Counted from the stretch's first letter, positions 8,639-17,906 are shown. The stretch: DNA of 64,000 nucleotides from Candidatus Latescibacterota bacterium (GCA_009694805.1 SICM01000005.1:1-64000), one strand, 5' to 3'. A program made the numbers and translations. The notes: generated by a model from the letters alone, not told the origin.

Positions 8639-10993
8639 TCACAGGGCTCGAAGCTTTGACATCTCCGTCTGCATGCGGCAGAGGTTGGCGTAGATGCCTT
8701 CTTGCGCGACCAGCTCGTCGTGCGTCCCCATCTCGGCGAGTTCCCCCTTTTCGACGATCAGGAGGCGACTGGCGTTCTTGAGGGTGGAGAGGCGGTGCGC
8801 GATGGCGAAGGTCGTGCGTCCTTTGACGAGGCGCTCCAGGGCATCCTGGATCTGGGATTCGGTCTGGGTGTCCACGCTGGCGGTGGCCTCGTCCAGGATG
8901 AGGATGCGGGGGTCCCGGAGGATGGCGCGGGCGATGGAGATGCGCTGGCGTTCGCCGCCGGACACGCGCGCGCCCCGCTCCCCGACGAAGGTGTCGTAGC
9001 CGTCCGGGAAGTTGAGGATGAAGTCGTGCGCGTTAGCGGCCTTGGCCGCGGCCACAACCTCGTCCATGGATGCATCCGGCTTGCCGTAGGCGATGTTGTC
9101 GGTCACGGACCCGTTGAAGAGGAAGGGCTCCTGGAGGACGACGCCGATCTGGTCCCGGAGGGACTTGAGGGTCACGTCCCGGATGTCGTGGCCGTCGATC
9201 AGGATCGCGCCCTCGTGCACCTCGTAGAACCGGCAGATCAGGTTGATGAGGGTGCTCTTGCCCGCGCCGCTGTGCCCTGCCAGGCCGATCATCTCGCCCG
9301 GCTCCACGACGAAGCTCAGGTTCTTGAGGATGGGCTTGCCGGGCTCGTAGCCAAAGGTCACATTCCGGAACTCCACCCGTCCCTGGATGCGGGGCATGGG
9401 TTTCGCCTCCGGCCGGTCGGCCACGTCGGGATCGGTGTCCAGGACCTCGAAGACGCGCTCGGCGGAGGTGGCCGCGTGCTGGAACCGGTTGTTGAGCTGG
9501 CAGAGGGTCTCCACGGGGCCGTAGAACTGCCACATGTAGCCGGTGAAGGCCACGAAGTCTCCCAGCGTCAGGGTCCCACCGATGACCTTGAGGCCCCCCA
9601 CCCACCAGATCAGGAGGCCCCCGACGGAGGTCAGGAAGGTCATCAGGGGGCTGAAGATGCTCCGGACACGGGCCACCCGCAACTCCCCGGTCAGAATGGC
9701 CAGGCTCGTCCCCTCAAACCGGTCCACCTCCCGCTTCTCCTGGGCGAAGGCCTTGACGACCCGGACGCCGGGGATGACGTCGGCCAGGAGGGCGCTGAGG
9801 CCCGCGGTCCGCCGCCAGAGGCCGTGGTAGATGTCGTGGAGACGCCTGCTGAAGTAGCGCGTGCTCCAGACCACAAAGGGCGTGGGGAGGAGGACGAGGG
9901 CCGCCAGGCCGGGGTTGATGGAGAAGAGGATGGCGCAGATGATCAGGATGGTCAGGACGTTCCGGATGATCTCCTGAAGCCCGTCGGAGATGAAGTCCTG
10001 GAGCCGGCTGACGTCCTGGGTGATGCTGGACATGATCCGCCCGGTCTCCCGCTCGTTGTAGAAGCTGAGGGAGAGGCGGTGGAGGTGCTGATAGACCTCC
10101 CGCCGGAGGTCGAAGGTGACCCTCTGGCCCACCCGGGCCATGATGAGGGACCGAAAGGCCCCCAGGCCGTTCCGGGAGACGTTGACGAGCAGGAGGAGGA
10201 TGACCAGGATGGCCAGTTTTCTCGGGCCCCCGCCCCCACGGGAGGCGGGCGCCCTCTCCCCCTGGTCGCGCATCGGAGGGGCATCCGAATGCGCGGGTGT
10301 CTGGACGCGGGCGACGCCCCTGCCCCCGGTCGGGGCGAGCACGTCGTCGATGAGGGAGCGCATCAGGAGGGGCGGGGTCAGGCCGATGAAGGTGGACGTC
10401 AGGAGGAGGATGAGGCTGACGGTCGTCAGCCCCCAGTAGGGGCGGGCATAACCCATGAGCCGGGAGAACAGTTTTCGCGTGTCCAGACATGCCTGGCAGA
10501 CGCCCATCCACTCCCGGATCGGCCGGCCGCACTGCTTGCACCGCTTGTGCTGGGGCATCATCCCGCCCACGGTGCGCTTGACGACCTCCTGGTCCCCCGG
10601 GGGTCGGGCCTGTTTGACCAGGGCCTCGATCTGGTCCGGGACCTTCGAGAGCTTGGGGAGGAGGGACTTGGAGAAGAGGGCGATGGTGGTCCCTTCGCGG
10701 GCGGTCCGGACTTTCAGGGCGCCGCTGCCCAGCAGGTTTCGGATCTCCACCTCGGTGATCTCGGCGAGCGGGATCTGGACGACGTCGGGCGGGCCCTCTC
10801 CATCCGGGCTGAAGGCGAGGAGGCGTTGGTCCGTGGCCAGGACCCAGGCGGACCCGTAATGGCCGTCGAGCTTGATGTCGGTGGTGAAGGCGAGCCCGAG
10901 CGCTTCGTCGGGGCCGAGGTTCAGGCCGGCGCGGACCTCCTTCGGGACTTCCTCCTGAAGGGCAGCCTCAGGCTCTTGTATCGCTATTTCCAT
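8639..10993 (-). CDS. ABC exporter (fused membrane and ATPase domains) with N-terminal PH-like and zinc-ribbon extension
   Basis: The 784-residue half-transporter has an unusual cytoplasmic front end. Residues about 20-130 look like a PH/GRAM-type beta domain (WVLATDQRLLAFSPDGEG, IPLAEITEVEI), and residues about 150-170 carry CKQCGRPIREWMGVCQAC, a four-cysteine zinc ribbon. A six-helix type I exporter membrane domain follows, with a Gly/Arg-rich, proline-containing loop after helix 1. The ATPase has Walker A GHSGAGKST, signature VSGGERQRISIARA, Walker B ILILDEATASVD and the H-loop IAHRLSTL. It probably acts as a homodimer exporting a lipid, peptide or drug. Its start lies 10 bases after the TetR stop, so the regulator and pump are cotranscribed. 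Confidence 0.95.
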   Translation of the reverse strand: MEIAIQEPEAALQEEVPKEVRAGLNLGPDEALGLAFTTDIKLDGHYGSAWVLATDQRLLAFSPDGEGPPDVVQIPLAEITEVEIRNLLGSGALKVRTAREGTTIALFSKSLLPKLSKVPDQIEALVKQARPPGDQEVVKRTVGGMMPQHKRCKQCGRPIREWMGVCQACLDTRKLFSRLMGYARPYWGLTTVSLILLLTSTFIGLTPPLLMRSLIDDVLAPTGGRGVARVQTPAHSDAPPMRDQGERAPASRGGGGPRKLAILVILLLLVNVSRNGLGAFRSLIMARVGQRVTFDLRREVYQHLHRLSLSFYNERETGRIMSSITQDVSRLQDFISDGLQEIIRNVLTILIICAILFSINPGLAALVLLPTPFVVWSTRYFSRRLHDIYHGLWRRTAGLSALLADVIPGVRVVKAFAQEKREVDRFEGTSLAILTGELRVARVRSIFSPLMTFLTSVGGLLIWWVGGLKVIGGTLTLGDFVAFTGYMWQFYGPVETLCQLNNRFQHAATSAERVFEVLDTDPDVADRPEAKPMPRIQGRVEFRNVTFGYEPGKPILKNLSFVVEPGEMIGLAGHSGAGKSTLINLICRFYEVHEGAILIDGHDIRDVTLKSLRDQIGVVLQEPFLFNGSVTDNIAYGKPDASMDEVVAAAKAANAHDFILNFPDGYDTFVGERGARVSGGERQRISIARAILRDPRILILDEATASVDTQTESQIQDALERLVKGRTTFAIAHRLSTLKNASRLLIVEKGELAEMGTHDELVAQEGIYANLCRMQTEMSKLRAL

Positions 10994-11003
10994 GACCTTC
11001 TCT

Positions 11004-11624
11004 TCATTTGCGTCGCATGCCGTGGAGGTAGATGCGGGCGATCTCGTCGGACATCTGCTGGATGGTGAGGCCCTCCTCGTTGTGGCGGAGGACCGACCGG
11101 ACCATGCCGAGCAGGATCTGGGCGTCGATCCGGGGATAAACGACAGCGAGGGTGTCCGTATCCCGCGCCCGTTCCAGCATCTGGGCGACGGCGTCGATCA
11201 GTTGATTCCGCTCCTGCTGCCATCGCCGACGGTTCGGGTTGCTCCCGCCTTCGACCTTGCTGTCTTCGACGTTCATGAGGCGAAAAAAGAAGCGGTTCTG
11301 TTTGAAGAACGAGACCAGAGTGAGGATGAGGCCGTGGATCGTGCCCTCCACCTCCCCGTGGGCCGGGAGCGCGGACGAGATCCGATGCTGGAGGTCCTCC
11401 AGGCCGTCAAAGATCACGGCGAAGTAGAGGCTCTCCTTGTCCGGGAAGTAACGATAGATGGTCCCCTTCCCGACGCCGGCCACCTTCGCCACGTCGTCCA
11501 TCAGGACTTCGTGAAAGGGTCTTTCGGCAAAGGCCTGGCGGGCGGTCTTGAGAATGCAGGCCACGCGGTCGCACTGCCTGGGCGTTCGGGGGAGCTTCGG
11601 GGGGGTGAGGACAGACACGGACAT
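11004..11624 (-). CDS. TetR-family transcriptional regulator
   Basis: The 206-residue protein has the TetR N-terminal helix-turn-helix (AFAERPFHEVLMDDVAKVAG, then GKGTIYRYFPDKESLYFAV) and a helical ligand-binding C-terminal half. It starts a four-gene minus-strand operon with the ABC exporter, DUF1854 protein and oxidoreductase. Its promoter overlaps a perfect 36-bp palindrome, so it almost certainly represses itself and the pump and is released by a small ligand. The ATG is preceded by AAGAGGTG. The ligand cannot be told from sequence. Confidence 0.96.
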   Translation of the reverse strand: MSVSVLTPPKLPRTPRQCDRVACILKTARQAFAERPFHEVLMDDVAKVAGVGKGTIYRYFPDKESLYFAVIFDGLEDLQHRISSALPAHGEVEGTIHGLILTLVSFFKQNRFFFRLMNVEDSKVEGGSNPNRRRWQQERNQLIDAVAQMLERARDTDTLAVVYPRIDAQILLGMVRSVLRHNEEGLTIQQMSDEIARIYLHGMRRK

Positions 11625-11634
11625 GGCGCACCTC

Positions 11635-11670
11635 TTAAAAATGGAACTGACCGGTCAGTTCCATTTTTAA
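11635..11670. promoter_or_regulatory. 36-bp perfect palindrome, candidate TetR operator
   Basis: The left half is TTAAAAATGGAACTGACC and the right half is its exact reverse complement, joined at a CCGG centre. It lies 10 bases upstream of the TetR start codon and overlaps the last bases of the predicted -10 box of that gene. Position and perfect symmetry fit an autoregulatory operator that blocks transcription initiation. Confidence 0.85.
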
Positions 11671-11697
11671 TATAGCGCTTCGGGATGGGAAGATCAA
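11669..11697 (-). promoter_or_regulatory. Sigma-70-type promoter of the TetR-ABC operon
   Basis: Read on the minus strand there is TTGATC at 11697-11692, a 17-base spacer and TATATT at 11674-11669. The predicted start of transcription falls inside the 36-bp palindrome, which supports repression by the adjacent TetR protein. Confidence 0.65.
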
Positions 11698-11737
11698 GCG
11701 AAAAATGGGTGAGGCGCAGCAAAGACAGGGAAATTTC

Positions 11738-11767
11738 TTGTCGCGCCGGTGGGATTCTGATTATTTT
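11738..11767 (+). promoter_or_regulatory. Possible promoter of the DUF3604 gene
   Basis: TTGTCG at 11738-11743 is followed after 18 bases by TATTTT at 11762-11767, about 32 bases before the start codon at 11799. Both boxes are imperfect, so this is a weak prediction. Confidence 0.35.
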
Positions 11768-11798
11768 ACGACTATCGATTTGAGAAAGGGATCATCTG

Positions 11799-13961
11799 AT
11801 GACCGATGCCGAATCGCGAAGGCTCTACGGATATGCGGAGATGGACCCCACAGGCCCGGTGGTCGCCGGGTCCACGGGGACGTGGCGGATCACGTATCAC
11901 GCGGGGCTCTACGGGGTGGACGACGGGGGGGTGATCAAGGTGGTCTGGCGGTTCGTGAGCGACTGGGGCGCGCCGCAGTTCCGGGACCCGAAGGCGGCGG
12001 AGTACGCGACGGTCTCGACCACGGGTCCGGCCTCGCTCCGGGCGGCGTTCGAGATGCGGCGGTATGTTCGACCCTGGAACCGGTGCGTGACCGTGGACGT
12101 GTTCGACGAGTCGCTGTCCGAGGGGGACAGGGTGACGCTGACCCTGGGGGACACCTCCGGGGGGAGCCCGGGCAGCCGGGCGCAGTCGTTCTGCCAGGAA
12201 GCCTTTGAGTTCCGCGTGGCCGTGGACTGGTGCGGCACGGGGGTGTTCGTGGAGGTCCCTGTCCCGAGTTTTCCGGTGGTGAGCGGGCCGGCGCATCGGC
12301 TCGTGGTGGTGGGGCCGTCGGAGGTAGGAGCGGGGGAGGCGACGTGGGTGGGGGTGAAGGCGGAGGATGTGTGGGGGAATGTCTGCGCGGACTATGACGG
12401 GGAGGTCTGGCTGGACGGCGGGGGGCTGTCGGGACTTCCGGAGGCGTACCGGTTCAGGCCGGAGGACCGGGGTGTGCGGCGGTTCGAGGGGGTGAAGGGG
12501 TCGGAGACGGGCGTGTACCGGGTGAAGGCGGAGGACCGGGGGAACGGGATGGCGGCGGAGGGGAACCCGCTGAGGTGCGTGGAGGGGCGGAGGGACCACC
12601 GGCCCTTCTGGGGGGACCTGCACGGGCAGAGCGGGGAGACCATCGGGACGAACCCGGTCTCGTCCTACTTCCGGTTCGCGCGGGACGCGGCGCTGTTAGA
12701 CTTCGCGGGGCACCAGGGGAACGACTTCCAGATCACGCGGGAGGCCTGGGAGGAGATCCGGAGGCAGGAGAACGCCCACAACCGGCCGGGGGGGTTCGTG
12801 ACGTTCGTGGGCTACGAGTGGTCGGGGAACACGCCGCTGGGGGGGGACCACAACGTCTACTATCTCGCGGACGACGGGCCGCTGCACCGGTCGAGCCACG
12901 TGCTGATCCCGGATTCGTCCGACGTGGACACGGACTGCACGACCGTGACGGACCTCTACGCAGCGCTGAAGGGAAAAGAGGCCATGCTGGTCCCGCACGT
13001 GGGGGGGCGCTACTCCAACATGGCCTGGCACGACCCGGAGCTGGAGCGGGTGATCGAGGTCTATTCGTCGTGGGGGGAGTTCGAATGGTTCCTGCGGGAG
13101 GCGCTGGAGCGCGGATATAAGGTGGGGTTCGTGGCCGGGAGTGACGACCATAAAGGAAGGCCCGGCGCGGCGCACCCGGGCAGCGGGGCGTTCGGGGTCT
13201 ACGGGGGGCTGGCCTGCATCTACGCGCGGGAGCTGACGCGGGCCGGGGTCTGGGAGGCGCTGAGGGCGAGACGGTGCTACGGGACGACGGGGCAGCGTAT
13301 CCTGTTAGAGGTGATGGCGGACGGGCATCCGATGGGGGCGGAATACGCTGCGACCGGGCCGCCGGAGGTGTCCGTGCGGGTCTGGGGGACCGCGCCGGTG
13401 GAGCGCGTGGACCTGTTCCGGGGGGTGACGCAGGTCTATTCGTTCCCGGAGACGGTTCAACGGTCCGAACGGGAAGTGCGGATCGCGTGGAGCGGGCAAC
13501 GCATCCGGGCGCGCAACCGGCTGGCCGTGTGGGACGGGTCGCTGGAGATCGACCGGGGACGCATCCTGAAGGCGGAGGGGTATGCGTTCGACGCGCCGTC
13601 GGAGGGCCTCCGGGAGGTGACGGAGCGGAGCGTTGTCTGGAAGTCGGTGACGACCGGGGACGCGGACGGGGTGGTTCTGACACTGGACGCCCCGCCGGAG
13701 GCAACGCTGGATTTCCGGACGGGCATCGTCAGCCGGAAGGTCTCGCTGCGGGAGATCGCGGAGGGGCCGGTGACGGCCGAGGCGGGGGGGATCGACATGA
13801 AGGTCGTGTTCGAACGGCTGCCGTTGGGCGCGGGCCGGGAGGTGGCGTTCACGTTCCGGGAGAAGGACCTCGCTCCAGGATGCCATCCCTACTGGGTGCG
13901 GGTCACGCAGACGGACGGCGCGAAGGCGTGGTCGAGCCCGATCTATGTGACGATACCGTAG
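11799..13961 (+). CDS. DUF3604 family PHP-like metallohydrolase
   Basis: The 720-residue protein matches DUF3604 proteins. A beta-rich N-terminal half leads to FWGDLHGQSGETIGTNPV (about residue 268), DFAGHQGNDF, GDHNVYY, AMLVPHVGGRYSN and VGFVAGSDDHKGRPG, the ordered His/Asp motifs of PHP-like metal-dependent hydrolases, and a C-terminal beta-sandwich domain follows. No signal peptide is obvious. Such proteins are common in marine and sponge-associated FCB-group bacteria, where their substrate is unknown. It is transcribed away from the TetR operon. Its TAG stop is the TAG of a GTAGGGGC palindrome. Confidence 0.9.
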   Translation: MTDAESRRLYGYAEMDPTGPVVAGSTGTWRITYHAGLYGVDDGGVIKVVWRFVSDWGAPQFRDPKAAEYATVSTTGPASLRAAFEMRRYVRPWNRCVTVDVFDESLSEGDRVTLTLGDTSGGSPGSRAQSFCQEAFEFRVAVDWCGTGVFVEVPVPSFPVVSGPAHRLVVVGPSEVGAGEATWVGVKAEDVWGNVCADYDGEVWLDGGGLSGLPEAYRFRPEDRGVRRFEGVKGSETGVYRVKAEDRGNGMAAEGNPLRCVEGRRDHRPFWGDLHGQSGETIGTNPVSSYFRFARDAALLDFAGHQGNDFQITREAWEEIRRQENAHNRPGGFVTFVGYEWSGNTPLGGDHNVYYLADDGPLHRSSHVLIPDSSDVDTDCTTVTDLYAALKGKEAMLVPHVGGRYSNMAWHDPELERVIEVYSSWGEFEWFLREALERGYKVGFVAGSDDHKGRPGAAHPGSGAFGVYGGLACIYARELTRAGVWEALRARRCYGTTGQRILLEVMADGHPMGAEYAATGPPEVSVRVWGTAPVERVDLFRGVTQVYSFPETVQRSEREVRIAWSGQRIRARNRLAVWDGSLEIDRGRILKAEGYAFDAPSEGLREVTERSVVWKSVTTGDADGVVLTLDAPPEATLDFRTGIVSRKVSLREIAEGPVTAEAGGIDMKVVFERLPLGAGREVAFTFREKDLAPGCHPYWVRVTQTDGAKAWSSPIYVTIP

Positions 13962-13985
13962 GGGCGTAACGCGATACGCCCCTAC
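13958..13985. repeat. 28-bp palindrome providing the DUF3604 stop codon
   Basis: Arms GTAGGGGC/GCCCCTAC around GTAACGCGATAC (one mismatch in the inner pairing). The TAG of the left arm is the stop codon of the DUF3604 gene. Confidence 0.88.
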
Positions 13986-13998
13986 AGAACGAATCTAC

Positions 13999-15236
13999 AT
14001 GCGCATCCGAGGCGCTACATTCTCCGACATCGACGGTGTCGCCGGCCTGATCGCAGAGGCGTTCGAGATTCGTCCCGGCGTGGGGGTGGCCTATGCGGGC
14101 GTTTACCGTGCGCTGATGGCGCGGGATGGGGCGGTGACGCCGGACTGCTCCCGGATCGCGGAGGCGCAGGGGCAGGTCGTGGGCCACGCCCTGGTGATTC
14201 CGAGGCAAATGGGCGTCTGCGGGGTTCCGATGCCTGCCGGGGTCGTGGCCTTCGTGGCCGTTCGGCAGGGCGCGCGGGGGCAGGGCATCGGGAGGGCGCT
14301 GGTGGAGGATGCGATCCGGACCATGCGGGAACGGGGGTTCCTGGTCTCGCACCTGGCGGGGTCGCCCGCGTTCTACCGGCGGTTCGGCTATGTGGAGGCA
14401 TATGGGAAGAGCGCCGGGGAGATGCCGCTGGAACGGGTCCATCCCTACGAGGGCCGTGCGGTTGTGCGGGAGGCCGTGGCGGCGGACGCCGGGGCGCTGC
14501 ACGGGCTGTTCGAGCGGGAGAACGCCGGGCGGACGGGCTGCATCCGGCGGGACGCCGGGCAGTGGGCGTGGCAACTGGAGGCGGGCCATCCGGGGGGGTA
14601 CGCGGCCTGCAACGAAGGGCTGGTCGGGTTTCGCGCAACACGGGCAGCCTGCCTGGTGGCGGTGCGCGAAGGGGCGTTGATCGGATACCTGCGCCTGCTC
14701 GCCGGGCCGGGGCGCGTCCTGGTACACGAGGGAGCGGCTATGGATGAGGACGTGGTGGCCCCCCTGTTGGCGCACGCCGGGGAGGAGCGCGTTCTGGCTG
14801 GAAGGATCGAGCTTTCGATCCCTGCGGAGGGGGCTCTGGGGCGTTGGGCTGCGGAACAGGGGGCGACCTTTTCGGAGGGGCTGGACCCGGAGGCGCTGGT
14901 CAAGACGCTCGACGCCCCGGCGCTGTTGAGGCGGCTCGCGCCGGTCCTGTCGGAGCGGGCCTCCGCGCTGCGGGGGAGGTCTGTCCGGCTGCTGATCGAG
15001 ACGGAGGGGGATCGCGTGGCGCTGGGCGCGACGCCGGATGGGGTGACGGTGGAAGCAGGGACGGGGGGGCCGACTGGCAGGTGACGCTCCCGGAGATCGG
15101 GCTGACGCAGATGATCTTCGGGACGCGGGACTACGCCGCCGTCATCGGGAGAGGCGCGGACCGGGGGCTGTCGGACTGGATCTCCGCCCTGTTTCCGGTG
15201 CAGAGACCGTACCTCTACCTGAGCGACAGGTTTTGA
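13999..15236 (+). CDS. Eis-like GNAT N-acetyltransferase, frameshifted near 15066
   Basis: Residues 1-150 hold a GNAT fold with the acetyl-CoA loop RGQGIGRALVEDA. The middle is a second acetyltransferase-like half and the end resembles the sterol-carrier-like C-terminal domain of Eis-type enzymes. In the literal sequence the protein stops at 15084, but the expected C-terminus (DWQVTLPEIGLTQMIFGTRD ... RPYLYLSDRF) continues in another frame to 15236. The break is in a run of seven G at 15063-15069; eight G would restore one protein of 412 residues, close to the Eis family length of about 400. Either a sequencing error or a phase-variable tract. Likely acetylates amines, peptides or aminoglycosides; substrate unknown. 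Confidence 0.85.
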
Positions 15237-15237
15237 T

Positions 15238-15265
15238 GTAGGGGCGCGGCATGCCGTGCCCCTAC
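15238..15265. repeat. 28-bp palindrome providing the YkgJ-like stop codon
   Basis: Arms GTAGGGGC/GCCCCTAC around GCGGCATGCCGT. The right arm read on the minus strand gives the TAG stop of the YkgJ-like gene; the acetyltransferase ends just outside the left arm. Confidence 0.88.
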
Positions 15266-15960
15266 GCCTCCAGGGCCTCGAAGAACGCGGCCCAGTCGAT
15301 CTGGTCGTAGTCCGTCAGGAGCGCCCCGGCGATCTGGGTCGTGTAGCGGACGGAAAACTCCTTTCCGGCGACCAGCTTCAACAGCTCCCGCTCCAGGTTG
15401 GCCTCGACGGCATACAGCCGGTCCACGTCGAAGGACTCGACGCGGTCTTTGGTGAGGTCCTGGTCGACGAAGTTCTTGAAGCAGGCGTAGAGGGCGCTGT
15501 CGTCGACGGGGTCGGGCAGGGGGTGCCCCGCGAGGCGGCAGACCGCCGGGCGGTAGTCGTAGAGCAGGCAGGCCTCGTCTTCGAGCAGGGGGCAGGGCAT
15601 GTGGGCCGCGCTCATCTCGGTGATGCGGACCTGCATCCGGGTCGCCCGCTCTTCCGGGGTGCCCTCGATCACCTCCGGGTTCCCCCAGTTCGTGCGGCGG
15701 GCCCACTCCGCATAGGCGGCGGCGCGTACCTGCACGCGCTGCCGGGTCTCCTCGTCGAGGTCGTTCAGGCCGACCCAGAGATAGAACCCCTCCAGCCACG
15801 AGATGTCGAACGGCTGATGGCAGCAGTCGGTGCATCCGCGCCGGCATTGGATCTGGCCGGGGTAGGCGGCCCGTACCTCCTCCGCCCGGAGGTCGACGCC
15901 GGAGAGGAGTTCCTGGTAGCGGGAGAGGAGGCGATAGACACGGTTTGAGAGGTCGTCCAT
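15262..15960 (-). CDS. YkgJ-family CxxCC cysteine-cluster protein
   Basis: The protein has the CxxxCxxCC pattern CRRGCTDCCHQPFDIS near residue 40 and later CPLLEDEACLLYDYRPAVCR, the cysteine signature of the YkgJ family, thought to bind zinc or an iron-sulfur cluster. Length is 232 residues from the ATG at 15960 (MDDLSNRVYRLL); a TTG at 15972 would add four. It is convergent with the acetyltransferase gene; its TAG stop is supplied by the shared palindrome at 15238-15265. Function of the family is poorly known. Confidence 0.85.
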   Translation of the reverse strand: MDDLSNRVYRLLSRYQELLSGVDLRAEEVRAAYPGQIQCRRGCTDCCHQPFDISWLEGFYLWVGLNDLDEETRQRVQVRAAAYAEWARRTNWGNPEVIEGTPEERATRMQVRITEMSAAHMPCPLLEDEACLLYDYRPAVCRLAGHPLPDPVDDSALYACFKNFVDQDLTKDRVESFDVDRLYAVEANLERELLKLVAGKEFSVRYTTQIAGALLTDYDQIDWAAFFEALEA

Positions 15961-16303
15961 AGGAAATCCCAAGGGGAAAAGACAAGAGCGGTGTCGGGTG
16001 TCAGGTTTCGGGGATCAGGCAAAAAACAGAACCGATCTTGGCTTTTCCCGACATCTGGCACCTGATACCTGACCCCTGCCTTTGACCTTCCTGACACCTG
16101 ATACCCGACACCTGGCCCCGTCTTTATGTACGCAATTCTCTTCCGATGTCAAGTAATTATCTGTTTTGCAGATTTTTTGCTTGACTCCCATCTGCTCTGT
16201 CTATTTCTTAAGGTCATATTCCGAAGAGAACGGGTGGTGCGGCTCGGGTTCGCGGCGTACACGAGTCCTGGATGTCCCGACCTATAGAAAGGAGATCGGC
16301 CCC
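15961..16303. other. Divergent intergenic region with heptamer arrays and AT-rich segment
   Basis: This 343-base spacer between the divergent YkgJ-like and TPR genes holds no gene. It contains the heptad arrays at 15991-16118, then an AT-rich stretch (16130-16215) where promoters for the TPR gene would be expected. TTGACT at 16181 resembles a -35 box, but no convincing -10 box follows it at normal spacing. Confidence 0.6.
15991..16118. repeat. Heptamer array: GTGTCGG-type arm and inverted CTGACAC/CTGATAC arms
   Basis: The left arm reads GTGTCGG GTGTCAG GTTTCGG GGATCAG (15991-16018). Right arms read CTGGCAC CTGATAC CTGACCC (16055-16075) and CTGACAC CTGATAC CCGACAC CTGGCCC (16091-16118), all in heptad register. 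The last run is close to the reverse complement of the first, so a large imperfect hairpin is possible. Confidence 0.85.
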
Positions 16304-17860
16304 ATGCATCGGAGTTTCAGAGCCATCGGGATCGCAACGGGCGTGCTCGCAGGGGCACTCTTCGGGTGGACGGGGGCACAGGGGGACGCAGGCCCCACCA
16401 AGGGAGACGCCTCCACGGCGCTGCGTTCGGCGCGGGTCTACATCCATCAGCAGGTGTGGGACAAGGCCATCGAACAGCTGGAGGTCGCCGTGGCCGGAGA
16501 TCCCGAAAGCGATGAAGCGCACTACCTGCTGGGGAAGATCTACGGCGACCGGGACATGACGGAGAAGATGGTGCGGGAGTTCAACGCGCTCAAGGCCCTC
16601 AAGAACGCCAAGCCGGAGTACCTGGCGGAGGTGCAGGGGTATTTCGACCGACACTGGTCCCAGAAGTTCAATGGGGGCCTGGCGGCGTTCAGGGCGGGCA
16701 AGCCGGACAAGGCCATCGAGGAGTTGAAGATGGCCATCCTTCTAAACGGGACGAAGACGGAGGCGGTGAAGCTCCTGGCGGATGTGTACCTGTCTCAGAA
16801 ACAGACGGCGCTGGGCATCGAGACCCTGGAGAAGGCGCTGGCCATGAACCCCAACCTGGGCGACCTGGGGGTTTACATGAGCCTCAACAAGGCCTATCAG
16901 GAGGTGGGGAACAAACCCAAGCAGCTGGAGGCGCTCCAGAAGGCGCTGACTCTGGCCAAAGAGGTGGGGGATCTGACGACCCTGAACCGGGCGTATGAGG
17001 CCCTCGGGGAGCCGAACAAACAGATCGAGGCGCTGGAGAAGGCGGTGTCCCTCGCCCCGACGAACGGGGGGGTCATTCTGGACCTGACCACGCTCTGTTT
17101 CACGATGGCGGAGACGGAGCAGGACAGCCTGAAGGCGGGGCCGTACTATGACAAGACGCTGAAGATTTCGTCCCAGGCCCTGGCCGCCGACGTGAAGGTG
17201 CCCAAACTGGCGGAGTATGCGGCGCAGATTCACTTCAAGCGGGGACAGTACCGGGAGGCTGCGGGCTATTTCACCAAGCTCTGGGAGTTGAACCCCTCAT
17301 CCGCAGCCCCTCTGCTCAATGCGGGACTCTGTTACCAGCGCCTGAAGGACGACGTGCAGGCAAAGGCCATGTTCCAGAAGGCGACGCAGACCGACTCGAC
17401 CAACGTGGAGGTCTGGCGGCGTCTGGGTGAGACGCTGCTCAAAGGGGGGGACGCCGATGGCGCGCTGGCTGCGTACGATCGGGTGGGCCGTCTCAAGCCC
17501 GGGGACACCGCCGCCCTGATGGGCCAGATGACCATCTATGCGCAGAAGGGACAGGAGGGTTTCAAGCGGGGGGACTACGACCGGGCGGTGAACTCCTTCC
17601 AGGCGTTTTTGAAGATCCAGCCGAGCAACGCCGGGGTGCAGGACTGGCTCGCCCGGAGCTACTACAACAAGGGGTCGGACCGCTTCAAGAAGGGGGACTA
17701 CGACGGGGCGCTGGAGGCCTTCCGGCGCTTCGTGGAGATGAAGCCGAACGACTACAACGGCCTGGTCCAGTTGTCCAAGACGTATGGCATGAAGGGGATG
17801 ATCAAGGAGGCGCAGGAGATCAGCCGCAGGGCTCAGGCCGTGCAGCCACAGGGGAAGTAG
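16304..17860 (+). CDS. Exported tetratricopeptide-repeat protein (518 aa)
   Basis: The start at 16304 is preceded by AAAGGAG and gives a signal peptide (MHRSFRAIGIATGVLAGALF ... GAQGDA). The rest is a near-continuous TPR array (for example HYLLGKIYGD, AIEELKMAILLNGTKTEAVK, LLNAGLCYQRLKDDVQAKAM, YYNKGSDRFKKGDYDGALEA), so it is a periplasmic or outer-membrane-associated scaffold. A second TPR gene follows in the same direction after 46 bases, and the two probably act together. The TAG stop falls inside a GTAGGGGC palindrome. No catalytic domain is seen. Confidence 0.93.
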   Translation: MHRSFRAIGIATGVLAGALFGWTGAQGDAGPTKGDASTALRSARVYIHQQVWDKAIEQLEVAVAGDPESDEAHYLLGKIYGDRDMTEKMVREFNALKALKNAKPEYLAEVQGYFDRHWSQKFNGGLAAFRAGKPDKAIEELKMAILLNGTKTEAVKLLADVYLSQKQTALGIETLEKALAMNPNLGDLGVYMSLNKAYQEVGNKPKQLEALQKALTLAKEVGDLTTLNRAYEALGEPNKQIEALEKAVSLAPTNGGVILDLTTLCFTMAETEQDSLKAGPYYDKTLKISSQALAADVKVPKLAEYAAQIHFKRGQYREAAGYFTKLWELNPSSAAPLLNAGLCYQRLKDDVQAKAMFQKATQTDSTNVEVWRRLGETLLKGGDADGALAAYDRVGRLKPGDTAALMGQMTIYAQKGQEGFKRGDYDRAVNSFQAFLKIQPSNAGVQDWLARSYYNKGSDRFKKGDYDGALEAFRRFVEMKPNDYNGLVQLSKTYGMKGMIKEAQEISRRAQAVQPQGK

Positions 17861-17884
17861 GGGCGTGATATATCGTGCCCCTAC
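17857..17884. repeat. 28-bp palindrome providing the first TPR gene's stop codon
   Basis: Arms GTAGGGGC/GCCCCTAC around GTGATATATCGT. Its TAG ends the TPR gene; the second TPR gene starts 22 bases later. Confidence 0.88.
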
Positions 17885-17906
17885 CGTTTATCGAGGAGGC
17901 AACTTC

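Noticed and set aside
16130-16215. Promoter at TTGACT (16181)
   Set aside because: No acceptable -10 box at 16-18 bases; kept only as a remark.
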